Shown: positions 12,920 through 20,514 of the stretch, in pieces
Numbering within the stretch: the first letter of the stretch is position 1
How the letters are laid out: the number at the start of each line of letters is the position of its first letter
DNA from: Aliihoeflea sp. 40Bstr573
Lineage (GTDB): Bacteria > Pseudomonadota > Alphaproteobacteria > Rhizobiales > Rhizobiaceae
Assembly (NCBI RefSeq): GCF_024105655.1
Contig: NZ_JAAAMH010000016.1
Coordinates: 16,078 to 80,077, forward strand
DNA length: 64,000 bases
Reading direction: 5' to 3'
Notes under the pieces: model-generated
What the model was told of the DNA's origin: nothing
Databases searched by the model: none
What the model saw: the letters and a program-made list of their open reading frames with translations, nothing else
Program-made: the position numbers and the translations under genes

Positions 12920-15574
12920 ATGTACCGCATCATTCTATCCGCTATCATCCTCCTGATCGGCGTTGCACTCGCCGGCCAGGGCACCTGGCTCGCATCGCTC
13001 GGCGGCTCGTGGTTCTACGTCATCATGGGCGTCGGTCTGATCGTTTCCGCCGGGCTTCTCTGGGATCGCCGCCCGTCCGGGCTGGCCGTGTATGCCGTGA
13101 CGCTTCTCGTCACGCTGGTCTGGGCAATCTGGGAATCGGGCTTCGACTGGTGGGCTCTTTCGGCCCGCGGAAGCCTCCTCGTTGCCCTCGGCATACTGCT
13201 CCTGCTGCCGCCGATGATCCGGGCAATGCACCAGCCTGGGCAGCCCAAGGCCGTCTACGGCCCGAACAGCGCGACGCTTGCCGGCGCGATTCTCGTCAGC
13301 GGCCTCGTCGCCGCCTTCGCCATCTGGCAGGAGCCGCGCGACGTTGCGACCGGTACGTTCCCTGCAAATCAGATGGCCGGGCTCGTGAGCTACGAGAGTG
13401 ATGTCGACGAAGGCGAGTGGGTCGCATATGGCCGCACAGCCGCCGGCCAGCGCTATTCGCCACTTGCCGATATTACGACCGACAATGTCGCCAATCTCGA
13501 GGTCGCGTGGACTTACCAGACCGGCGAGGAGCGCAGTTCCGACGACCCTGTAGAGACCACCTATCAGGTCACGCCGCTCGTCATTCGCGACATGATGTAT
13601 CTGTGCACGCCCTTTGGCACCGTGATTGCGCTCGATCCGGTCACCGGCCAGGAGCGCTGGCGTTTCGACCCCGAACTGCAGCAGCCGCCTACTCCCACGA
13701 CCCAGCACATGACTTGCCGCGGCGTGTCGTATTTCGACGGCACGACGAACCCGCCTGCCGCGGCAGACGAGCCTCAGGAGGCCGCCGAAGCGCAGCCGGC
13801 GGCGCCTGCCGAGGGCGATGATGCCGCTGCCGCGGCGCCAGCGGACGAATCCGCCGCGCCTTCGCAGCCCGAGCCGGCCGCTGGCCCGCGCCAGGACCTG
13901 ACCGACGAAGAACGTCTCGCAATGAGCGTCGAATCCGTCACGCGCCAGGCAGCAGGCGTTTACCAGAACGTCGTCACCGGGCAGGCCGAGCCAGGCGCGG
14001 AAAACCCCGTCGTGCCGCAAAGCGACACGGACGGCTACGTCAACCAGGACGAGGCTTGCCTGCGCCGTCTTTTTGCGCCGACATCCGATGGCCGCCTGAT
14101 CTCGGTCAGCGCGGAGACGGGCCAGATCTGCCCGGGCTTCGGCGGCGAGGACGGCACCATCAACCTCTGGCACAACATGCCCAACATCACGCCGGGCTCG
14201 GTCTATACGACCTCCCCGCCGGTGGTCACCGCTTCGGTCGTCATCGTGGGCGGAGCCGTCAACGACAACGATTCCACCACCTCCCCCTCCGGCGTCATTC
14301 GCGGCTATGACGTCTGGACCGGCGAACTCTTGTGGAACTTCGACAGCAAGAACCCCGAGGCGACACAGCCGATCGGTGAGGGGGAGACCTACGAGAACAA
14401 CTCGCCCAACATGTGGAGCGTCGCGAGCTATGATGCCGCGCTCGACCTCGTCTACCTGCCGATGGGCAATGAATCGCCCGATCAGTTCGGCGGCGAGCGT
14501 GGCGAGAACACCGAGCGGTTTTCCTCGTCCGTGACCGCGCTCAATGCGTCGACCGGCGAAGTCGCGTGGGTCTTCCAGACCGTTCATCACGACCTCTGGG
14601 ACTACGATGTGCCGGCCCAACCTGCGCTCATCGACCTGACCATTGATGGGGCGACAATTCCTTCGCTGGTCGTGCCGACCAAGCAGGGAGACGTCTTCGT
14701 GCTCAATCGCGAGACGGGAGAGCCAGTCCATCCCGTGGAGGAAAGAGCGGTGCCGCAAGGCGCCGTCGAGGGTGACCGCACAGCGCCGACGCAACCGGCT
14801 TCATCGGTGAGCTTCCGACCCGAAGCATTGCGCGAACGCGACATGTGGGGCCTGACGCCGCTCGACCAGGCCGCCTGCCGCGCCGCCTTTCGGCGGATGC
14901 GCTACGAAGGTGCGTTCACGCCGCCGTCCGAACAGGGCAGCATTGTCTATCCGGGCAATTTCGGAACGTTCAACTGGGGCTCCGTCGCTGTCGATCCCGA
15001 ACGCCAGATCATGTTCGGCATGCCGGTCTATCTCGCTTTCACCTCCAAGATGATCCCGCGCGAAGACCAGGAATCGCGTGTCGTCACCAGCGAAGGCGAC
15101 CCGGTGTTCAACGAGAATTTCGGCGCGCCCTACGCGGTCGAGATGGGGCCGTTCATGTCGCCCATCGGCCTTCCCTGCCAGGAGCCGGCCTGGGGCTATG
15201 TCGCCGCTGTCGACCTGACGTCGGGTGAGACCGTCTATCAGCGGGTCAACGGCACCGTTCGAGATCTCTCGCCGATCCCGCTGCCGCTCAAGATGGGTGT
15301 GCCGGGCATCGGCGGGCCCATCGTCACCAAGGGCGGCGTCGCATTCCTGTCCGGCACGCTCGACTATTTCGTGCGCGCCTACGATCTGCAGACAGGCGAG
15401 GAAATCTGGCAGGACCGCCTGCCGGCAGGCGGACAGGCGACGCCATCGACCTACCGAGGCGCGGACGGCAACCAGTATCTGGTCGTCGTCGCCGGCGGCC
15501 ATGGCTCGACTGGCACGCGCGCCGGCGACTATATCATCGCATACCGGCTGGGCACGGCCCCAGCCTCGCAATGA
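12920..15574 (+). CDS. Membrane-bound PQQ-dependent dehydrogenase, glucose/quinate/shikimate family
   Basis: 884-residue quinoprotein. Five hydrophobic segments in the first 140 residues match the quinone-linked membrane anchor of Gcd-type enzymes. The periplasmic part is a beta-propeller of PQQ repeats (WRFDPELQ; LLWNFDSKNP; VAWVFQTVHHDLWDYDVPAQP; GTFNWGSVAVDP). These enzymes oxidise aldoses or cyclic acids and reduce ubiquinone. The usual length is near 800. The excess is a low-complexity Ala/Pro/Glu/Asp-rich insertion at about residues 275-375, between the TCRGVSYFDG strand and ACLRRLFAPTSDGRL. A terminator follows, so it may not be co-transcribed with mccA. Substrate not determinable from sequence. 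Confidence 0.88.
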   Translation: MYRIILSAIILLIGVALAGQGTWLASLGGSWFYVIMGVGLIVSAGLLWDRRPSGLAVYAVTLLVTLVWAIWESGFDWWALSARGSLLVALGILLLLPPMIRAMHQPGQPKAVYGPNSATLAGAILVSGLVAAFAIWQEPRDVATGTFPANQMAGLVSYESDVDEGEWVAYGRTAAGQRYSPLADITTDNVANLEVAWTYQTGEERSSDDPVETTYQVTPLVIRDMMYLCTPFGTVIALDPVTGQERWRFDPELQQPPTPTTQHMTCRGVSYFDGTTNPPAAADEPQEAAEAQPAAPAEGDDAAAAAPADESAAPSQPEPAAGPRQDLTDEERLAMSVESVTRQAAGVYQNVVTGQAEPGAENPVVPQSDTDGYVNQDEACLRRLFAPTSDGRLISVSAETGQICPGFGGEDGTINLWHNMPNITPGSVYTTSPPVVTASVVIVGGAVNDNDSTTSPSGVIRGYDVWTGELLWNFDSKNPEATQPIGEGETYENNSPNMWSVASYDAALDLVYLPMGNESPDQFGGERGENTERFSSSVTALNASTGEVAWVFQTVHHDLWDYDVPAQPALIDLTIDGATIPSLVVPTKQGDVFVLNRETGEPVHPVEERAVPQGAVEGDRTAPTQPASSVSFRPEALRERDMWGLTPLDQAACRAAFRRMRYEGAFTPPSEQGSIVYPGNFGTFNWGSVAVDPERQIMFGMPVYLAFTSKMIPREDQESRVVTSEGDPVFNENFGAPYAVEMGPFMSPIGLPCQEPAWGYVAAVDLTSGETVYQRVNGTVRDLSPIPLPLKMGVPGIGGPIVTKGGVAFLSGTLDYFVRAYDLQTGEEIWQDRLPAGGQATPSTYRGADGNQYLVVVAGGHGSTGTRAGDYIIAYRLGTAPASQ

Positions 15575-15598
15575 GGTGACGCATCCTCCCGAGGCGGG

Positions 15599-15638
15599 TA
15601 TAAGGCGGCGGAGCTTCTGCTTCGCCGCCTTATCGTTT
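15599..15638 (+). terminator. Rho-independent terminator after the PQQ dehydrogenase gene
   Basis: Perfect 11-bp stem ATAAGGCGGCG / CGCCGCCTTAT with a 12-base loop, followed by CGTTTTC, 25 bases after the dehydrogenase stop and just before the mccA ribosome site. It would separate the dehydrogenase transcript from mccA, or attenuate read-through. Confidence 0.75.
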
Positions 15639-15649
15639 TCGGAGGACCC

Positions 15650-17614
15650 ATGTTCAAGAAGATCCTGATCGCCAATCGCGGCGAAATAGCCTGTCGCGTC
15701 ATCAAGACCGCCCGGCGGATGGGGATCGCGACCGTGGCTGTCTATTCGGACGCCGACCGCAATGCGATGCATGTCGCACTGGCCGATGAGGCCGTGCATA
15801 TTGGGCCATCGCCGGTCGGGGAGAGCTATCTCGTGGGCGAACGGATCATCGAGGCCGCCCGGACGACCGGTGCTCAGGCGATCCATCCCGGCTACGGCTT
15901 TCTTTCCGAGAATCCGGACTTTGTTGATCAGGTGAACGCGGCCGGGCTCGTCTTCATCGGCCCGTCGCCCGCTTCCATCCGCGCGATGGGGCTGAAGGAC
16001 GCCGCCAAGCGGCTGATGGAAAAGGCCGGCGTTCCGGTCGTGCCGGGCTATCATGGCGAGGCGCAGGAACTCGTGGTTCTCTCCTCAAAGGCCAAGGAGA
16101 TCGGGTTTCCCGTCCTCATCAAGGCGCGGGCCGGCGGCGGCGGCAAGGGCATGCGCCTCGTCGAAGATCAGGACGCCTTCCCCGAGGCGCTCGCCGCCGC
16201 GCGACGCGAGGCCAAGGCCTCGTTCGGCGACGACCGGGTGCTGGTCGAGAAGTATGTCTCCAAGCCGCGCCATATCGAGGTGCAGGTCTTCGGCGACAAT
16301 CACGGCAACGTCGTCCACCTCTTCGAGCGTGACTGCTCGGCGCAGCGCCGCCACCAGAAAGTCATCGAGGAAGCCCCTGCCCCCGGCATGGACCAGGCGA
16401 TGCGTGCGGCGATGACGTCAGCCGCCGTCAAGGCCGCTCAGGCGATCCGCTATTCGGGCGCCGGCACGATCGAGTTCATCGTCGACGCGTCCGATGGTCT
16501 TCGTCCGGACCGGTTCTGGTTCATGGAGATGAACACGCGCCTTCAGGTGGAGCACCCGGTCACCGAACTGGTTACCGGCGTCGATCTCGTCGAATGGCAG
16601 CTTCGTGTCGCCGCGGGCGAGGCAATCCCGCTGCGCCAGGAGGAGATCGGCCTGACCGGTCATGCGGTCGAGGCTCGGCTTTACGCCGAGGATCCGTCGC
16701 GCGATTTCCTGCCGGCGATCGGCACCCTGCATCACCTGCAGTTTCCCGAAACGCTGCAATCCGGCGCCGCGTTGCGCATCGATACCGGCGTGCGCTCCGG
16801 CGACACGATAAGCCCGTTCTACGATCCAATGATCGCGAAGGTGATCGTCCATGCCGACGATAGGGCGGCCGCGCTCTCCGGGCTGGTCGAGGCACTCGAT
16901 GGGACGCAGGTCGCTGGCTCGACGGTCAATGCGCGCTTCCTGTCCGCCCTTGCGTCGGATGCCGATTTCGCCGCGGGCAACGTCGATACCGGTCTCATCG
17001 CGCGCAAGCAGCCCGAGCTCACCCGGCCCGGCAAGGCGACGCCGCGCGCAGCGGCCATTGCCGCGCTCGCCGCAGCCGGAGCGCCGGGAAAGCGCGACGG
17101 CGACCCGTGGTCGGACCTCGTCGGCTACGGCCATTTCGGCGGGCTGGCGAAGTCCGTCGAGCTTGCTGCGGGCGCAGCGGGGCGCTCGGGCCGCGTCCAG
17201 CCTCGCGCCGACGGGCGATACGAGGTGGACATCGATGGCGAGACCTTCGTTCTCTCCGATGCCGACCGCGCCAGGGCAGCACTTTGGAAGGGCCACGTTA
17301 CCGTTTTCGACGCATCCGGCAGCCATGATTTCGCGCTCGACGACCCGTTCGCGCGGGCCGAGGAGGCCTCGGGCGGCGGCGATGCGCTGCGCGCGCCTAT
17401 GCCTGGCCTCGTCAAGATGGCGCGCGTCCAGCCGGGCGACACGGTCCAGAAGGGACAGGCGCTCCTGGTGTTGGAAGCCATGAAGATGGAGCATACGATC
17501 GCCGCGCCGCATGACGGCATCATTGCCGACATCGTCGCCGAAGGCGGACAGGTCACAGACGGTACCGTACTCGTACGCTTCGAGGAAGCCGCCGCTCCCG
17601 CCATGGCCGGCTGA
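15650..17614 (+). CDS. mccA: Methylcrotonyl-CoA carboxylase, biotin-containing (alpha) subunit
   Basis: 654-residue biotin carboxylase plus carrier protein. N-terminal MFKKILIANRGEIACRVIKTA, the ATP-grasp glycine loop ARAGGGGKGMR near residue 160, MEMNTRLQVEHPVTE near residue 290, and the C-terminal biotin site EAMKMEH (lysine about residue 612) within the carrier domain. Pairs with the beta subunit 2.9 kb upstream; assignment to methylcrotonyl- rather than acetyl- or propionyl-CoA rests on that context. Ribosome site GGAGG 6 bases before the ATG. A short hairpin (17631-17659) follows the stop but has no T-tract. Confidence 0.92.
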   Translation: MFKKILIANRGEIACRVIKTARRMGIATVAVYSDADRNAMHVALADEAVHIGPSPVGESYLVGERIIEAARTTGAQAIHPGYGFLSENPDFVDQVNAAGLVFIGPSPASIRAMGLKDAAKRLMEKAGVPVVPGYHGEAQELVVLSSKAKEIGFPVLIKARAGGGGKGMRLVEDQDAFPEALAAARREAKASFGDDRVLVEKYVSKPRHIEVQVFGDNHGNVVHLFERDCSAQRRHQKVIEEAPAPGMDQAMRAAMTSAAVKAAQAIRYSGAGTIEFIVDASDGLRPDRFWFMEMNTRLQVEHPVTELVTGVDLVEWQLRVAAGEAIPLRQEEIGLTGHAVEARLYAEDPSRDFLPAIGTLHHLQFPETLQSGAALRIDTGVRSGDTISPFYDPMIAKVIVHADDRAAALSGLVEALDGTQVAGSTVNARFLSALASDADFAAGNVDTGLIARKQPELTRPGKATPRAAAIAALAAAGAPGKRDGDPWSDLVGYGHFGGLAKSVELAAGAAGRSGRVQPRADGRYEVDIDGETFVLSDADRARAALWKGHVTVFDASGSHDFALDDPFARAEEASGGGDALRAPMPGLVKMARVQPGDTVQKGQALLVLEAMKMEHTIAAPHDGIIADIVAEGGQVTDGTVLVRFEEAAAPAMAG

Positions 17615-17702
17615 CGCAAAATCGTGATCGCCGGCTGTCTTTTGCAAAGGAACAGCCGGAATCGCCAGCCGTTGGGAGTGGCAAACCCCAATGGAGGATT
17701 TC

Positions 17703-18140
17703 ATGCGTTCACTGCTGCTCACACTTTCCGCGGTCGCGCTTTCGAGTTCGGTCGCCTTCGCGCAGACGCCCCCTGCCCCGCCGCCGCCTGGCACCGACGC
17801 CCCCACGGCCGGCGAATCCGCGACGCCTCCGCCGCCGCCCAGCCCTGACGAGGGCGATGCAATGGTGGACGGTCCCGAAGGTGGTCCGGCGATGCATGAC
17901 CGACGTGGCGGGCCTGATCGAATGGGGCGCCATGGTGGCCCGCGTCACCACATGCGCGGCGAGGGACAGCGCGGCGGTCCGGGCTGGCGTAGCATGCGCC
18001 GTGCGCAGGGCTCCGAGTTCAAGATCGAGATCGACGAGGATGGCGGCGTCAAGATCGAGGTGAAATGCGGACCGCGCGAGGAAGCCCGCGCCTGTGCCGA
18101 CATGACCATGGAACTTCTCGACCGGGTCAATTCGGACTGA
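17703..18140 (+). CDS. Hypothetical secreted protein, Pro/Gly/Arg/His-rich
   Basis: 145 residues; the start at 17703 has GGAGG upstream and gives a clean signal peptide (MRSLLLTLSAVALSSSVAFA, cut before QTPP). The mature N-terminus is proline-rich (PPAPPPPG, PPPPPSP), the middle is Gly/Arg/Met/His-rich, and the C-terminus alternates charged residues (EFKIEIDEDGGVKIEVKCG) with two cysteines. No family recognised. The Met/His/Asp content could bind metal, but that is speculation. Monocistronic: a strong terminator follows at once. Confidence 0.75.
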   Translation: MRSLLLTLSAVALSSSVAFAQTPPAPPPPGTDAPTAGESATPPPPPSPDEGDAMVDGPEGGPAMHDRRGGPDRMGRHGGPRHHMRGEGQRGGPGWRSMRRAQGSEFKIEIDEDGGVKIEVKCGPREEARACADMTMELLDRVNSD

Positions 18141-18153
18141 TCATGTTGCAGCG

Positions 18154-18192
18154 AAAAAGGGCCGCCGCCATTTCGGCTGCGGCCCTTTTTTC
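18154..18192 (+). terminator. Rho-independent terminator
   Basis: AAAAAGGGCCGC, a short loop, then GCGGCCCTTTTTT: a 9-10 bp GC-rich stem flanked by A-tract and T-tract, so it can act on both strands. It ends the secreted-protein gene and faces the convergent Sel1-like gene. Confidence 0.85.
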
Positions 18193-18267
18193 TTGATCTT
18201 CGCTTGATGCGTCCCTGTGTGGCCCGGCGGGTCATCCCGCTCTGTTGCCGGTCGTTCGGTATTCGGA

Positions 18268-18525
18268 TCAGTGCGTTGTCATCCACTCGCGCGCTTCGCG
18301 CAGGGCCTTTGCGATGTCGGTCTTGGACATGGCCGAGGAGAGTTCCTGACGCAGTTGCACGGCGCGGTCGCTGCCTTTGATGGCGGCGATGTTGAACCAT
18401 TTGTGGGCGGCGATGACATCGACCTCGCAGTCGCGACCGGTCGCATACATCATGCCCAGTTCGAAGAGAATGTCGGCCTGTGCAGTGGAGCCGATGCCGG
18501 CTTCGATCATTTCGTAGCGTGCCAT
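18268..18525 (-). CDS. Small Sel1/TPR-like repeat protein
   Basis: 85-residue cytosolic protein. The stretch ELGMMYATGRDCEVDVIAAHKWFNIAAIKG matches one Sel1-like repeat (LGxMYxxGxxVxxDxxxAxxWFxxAAxxG), followed by a helical tail ending REWMTTH. Such short single-repeat proteins are common in Rhizobiales; function unknown, presumably protein binding. The ATG at 18525 has an AGGGGA site 6 bases upstream. Monocistronic and convergent with the upstream terminator. Confidence 0.8.
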   Translation of the reverse strand: MARYEMIEAGIGSTAQADILFELGMMYATGRDCEVDVIAAHKWFNIAAIKGSDRAVQLRQELSSAMSKTDIAKALREAREWMTTH

Positions 18526-18931
18526 TTCAAGTCCCCTGTTACATCCCGAGAGCCGGATTTTTCCGTGCGTCCCTTGTTGCTGTGTGATGGGGAGAGAATG
18601 CCGCGCAGGCTTGAATCTGCGGTAAAATGGCGTGCTTAACGATGTTCAAACAAAGCTCAAACTTTCAGTAAACGGCCCAATTCGTTAAGCATGCAAAGCC
18701 CACAACTGCGCGGCTGTTTAGAGAACTTCAAGACAATTGCCACATTTGCCGTTTACCGCCCGCTAACCCTGATTGCCGACTTTCTCACCTCCCTCCCCCG
18801 AGAATGTCTTTCCCGACCGCACAACGGGACTTTCGATTTTGCTTCAGGCATCACTTCCCAACTGTCCGAAACTCGATTACGTTTACGTTTGCGTAAGTTT
18901 TCGACATGCTTTGCGTCTTGGGAGGAAGTTG
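18526..18931. other. 406-bp intergenic region with repeat motifs, no gene seen
   Basis: Lies between two divergent small genes. It contains a 10-bp inverted repeat, TGCTTAACGA (from 18633) and TCGTTAAGCA (from 18682), 39 bases apart, and a cluster of TTACG/ACGTTT motifs at 18877-18896 listed separately. The sequence is less GC-rich than its flanks. No open frame with a ribosome site is convincing here, so it is read as promoter and leader DNA for both genes. Confidence 0.6.
18877..18896. promoter_or_regulatory. TTACG/ACGTTT repeat cluster, candidate MerR(LiuR)-type site
   Basis: Two tandem ACGTTT hexamers flanked by TTACG on the left and its mirror CGTAA on the right, 35 bases before the DUF2147 start. 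Resembles the TTACG-type half sites of the LiuR operator proposed upstream of the ETF-QO gene at 24918-24936. Function inferred only. Confidence 0.3.
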
Positions 18932-19276
18932 GTGAAGGTTCAATTCTGGGCAGCTTTGGCTGCGTGCGCTCTCGTTTCGGCACCGGCCTTCGCGGCAGAG
19001 CCGATCGTTGGCATGTGGAAGCGGGGCAACGGCACGCTGATCGAATTCGCGCCTTGCTCTGGCGGGTTCTGCGGCACCGTCCGGTCGGGGCAGTATAACG
19101 GCCAGCCGATCGGCACGATGGCCGGCTCGGGCACCAACTACAAGGGCACCGTCAACGTGCTCGACGAGGGCAAGACCTATAATGGAAAGGCCTCCGTCAA
19201 CGGCAACATGATGAAGATGAGCGGCTGCGTCATGGGCGGCCTCATCTGCCGCGGCGAAGACCTGACCCGCCAGTAA
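18932..19276 (+). CDS. DUF2147-like small secreted protein
   Basis: 114 residues from a GTG at 18932, preceded by GGAGGA at 18921; an in-frame TTG three bases upstream is the alternative. Signal peptide VKVQFWAALAACALVSAPAFA. The mature part starts EPIVGMWKRGNGTLIEFAPCSGGFCGTV, the GxW...G...I...C.G..CG pattern of DUF2147 domains, and ends with a second cysteine pair (GCVMGGLICRGEDL). The family is periplasmic with a lipocalin-like strand pattern and unknown function. The longer upstream frame has no signal peptide at its N-terminus and is rejected. Confidence 0.72.
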   Translation: MKVQFWAALAACALVSAPAFAAEPIVGMWKRGNGTLIEFAPCSGGFCGTVRSGQYNGQPIGTMAGSGTNYKGTVNVLDEGKTYNGKASVNGNMMKMSGCVMGGLICRGEDLTRQ

Positions 19277-19290
19277 AGGTTCTCAAGTCC

Positions 19291-19329
19291 AACAAGCCGC
19301 TGCAGCCAAACGCTGCAGCGGCTCTTGTT
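19291..19329 (+). terminator. Rho-independent terminator
   Basis: Perfect 10-bp stem GCCGCTGCAG / CTGCAGCGGC with a 7-base loop, extended by AACAA/TTGTT across a small bulge, followed by TTGTTTGGG. Begins 14 bases after the DUF2147 stop. Confidence 0.75.
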
Positions 19330-19419
19330 TGGGTCTATCGCGTCTCGTGTTCTGCAAGAAGCGCGTCGATGTCTCACGTCGACCGTCCGTACTGACCGGC
19401 GGTGCCCCCCTGCTCTCAT

Positions 19420-19734
19420 TTACTGGCCGCGAAGATCATCGAGGCGGATGTTCGCGCCGTAGTTTCCGAATGGATGGTCGTCGAATACCCATTGTTCGTC
19501 GCCGATGCTGCCGGTCGTGAGGGGCGACATTGCGAAGGTGCGCTCGGCCGTCGCCGTCGAGGGTGCTTCCTGCGTCGTGAATGCAGGCGTCATCGACTGG
19601 TAGCCGCCCTCGCTGACGAGCGCCCCGGTCTCGTCCCAGACCAGTATCGGAGGTGGTTCCTGCGCCCAACCGGTGGAGGTCATCAGCCCGGCGGCAACCG
19701 CAAGCGTGCTCAGCATGACATGTGTCGTTTTCAT
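19420..19734 (-). CDS. Hypothetical secreted protein
   Basis: 104 residues with signal peptide MKTTHVMLSTLAVAAGLMTS (cut near TGWA-QE). The mature part is acidic, with VWDETGALVSEGGYQSMTPAF and a C-terminal WVFDDHPFGNYGANIRLDDL. No family recognised. The start at 19734 is chosen because the frame continuing upstream to 20493 reads arginine-rich, antisense-like sequence and crosses the start of the two small plus-strand genes. Confidence 0.6.
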   Translation of the reverse strand: MKTTHVMLSTLAVAAGLMTSTGWAQEPPPILVWDETGALVSEGGYQSMTPAFTTQEAPSTATAERTFAMSPLTTGSIGDEQWVFDDHPFGNYGANIRLDDLRGQ

Positions 19735-20058
19735 CGCATGGATCCCATCTGTTTTTTCGGATTTGACCCGCACCGGCAGCCTCACCGGTTTGACGGGCTT
19801 TTCTGACAATCCGGAAATCGCGTGCGTCTGATCGTCGAGGAACTTTGTAGAGGGGCCGCGCTTGAACGAGCGTTTGACGCTGCGTTGGAATCGCCGTTGA
19901 AACGGCATTGGCTGACCAGACAATCGGCGCAGGCTCGCATTGCCGACTTTCAATCTAGATGAATCCCCGATGAACGGGCCTCTCAGGCATAGTTCAGCGC
20001 CCAACCGCCATGATCCGGACAACATTCGAAGAGGCAACGCTCGAACGAGGGATCGAAG
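19735..20058. other. 324-bp divergent intergenic region with a 14-nt dyad
   Basis: Separates a minus-strand secreted protein from two tiny plus-strand genes. The only clear structure is GCCGTT-GA-AACGGC at 19893-19906, a perfect 6-bp inverted repeat that could be an operator. No coding frame with a ribosome site and no terminator seen. Confidence 0.5.
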
Positions 20059-20232
20059 ATGTTGGCGCGCAGGTTTTCCATCGTCTGCCTGATGATGATG
20101 TTCATGGGAATTGGGCTTTCCGTTCTGGTCGCGGAAGCCAGCCGTCCGGCCCGCGTGCTCGATCTCAAATCGCCGACCAGTTGCCTTTTTTTCGACGCGG
20201 CGCCCGCCTGCGGCAACGCGTTGGCGAGATAG
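20059..20232 (+). CDS. Tiny hypothetical secreted/membrane protein
   Basis: 57 residues: MLARRFSIVCLMMMFMGIGL is a strong hydrophobic N-terminal segment ending near VAEA (possible signal peptide cut), followed by a short mature tail with two cysteines (TSCLFFDAAPACGNAL). A GAGG site lies 9 bases before the ATG. It ends 15 bases before the next small gene, whose ribosome site sits in the gap, so the two look like an operon. No family recognised; the evidence is start signal, signal-like peptide and tandem arrangement. Confidence 0.5.
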   Translation: MLARRFSIVCLMMMFMGIGLSVLVAEASRPARVLDLKSPTSCLFFDAAPACGNALAR

Positions 20233-20247
20233 ACAAGGAGAATGCAC

Positions 20248-20445
20248 ATGCAACGCGACCCTATTTCGATCCGCAACGGCCTCACGATGGCATCGCGCAT
20301 TGTCGCCGTCATCGCGGTTCTGGCCATGCCGATCGGCTTCGCCACCCAGGGCTCGGCCTCCGGTCCCGTCTTTCTCGAGGACAGTTCCAGTCAGGGTGGC
20401 GGCATCGGCTTCGTGCTCTTGATGAGCCTTCAACGCACGGGCTGA
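20248..20445 (+). CDS. Tiny hypothetical membrane/secreted protein
   Basis: 65 residues from the ATG at 20248, which is 7 bases after an AAGGAG site; the in-frame ATG at 20242 is too close to that site. A hydrophobic stretch MASRIVAVIAVLAMPIGFA is followed by a Gly/Ser-rich tail (DSSSQGGGIGFVLLMSLQ) with a second hydrophobic patch. Follows another tiny secreted ORF by 15 bases and precedes the AMP nucleosidase gene by 69. Function unknown. Confidence 0.5.
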   Translation: MQRDPISIRNGLTMASRIVAVIAVLAMPIGFATQGSASGPVFLEDSSSQGGGIGFVLLMSLQRTG

Positions 20446-20514
20446 GACGAAAAGTCGTTGCATCGAGGCGACCGACCGTCTCGCAACCGCCATCGCGACC
20501 CTCTATAATGGGTC

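Noticed and set aside
18740..18775. CtrA box (TTAA-N7-TTAA) in TTTACCGCCCGCTAACC
   Set aside because: Two mismatches to the consensus and no cell-cycle gene next to it.
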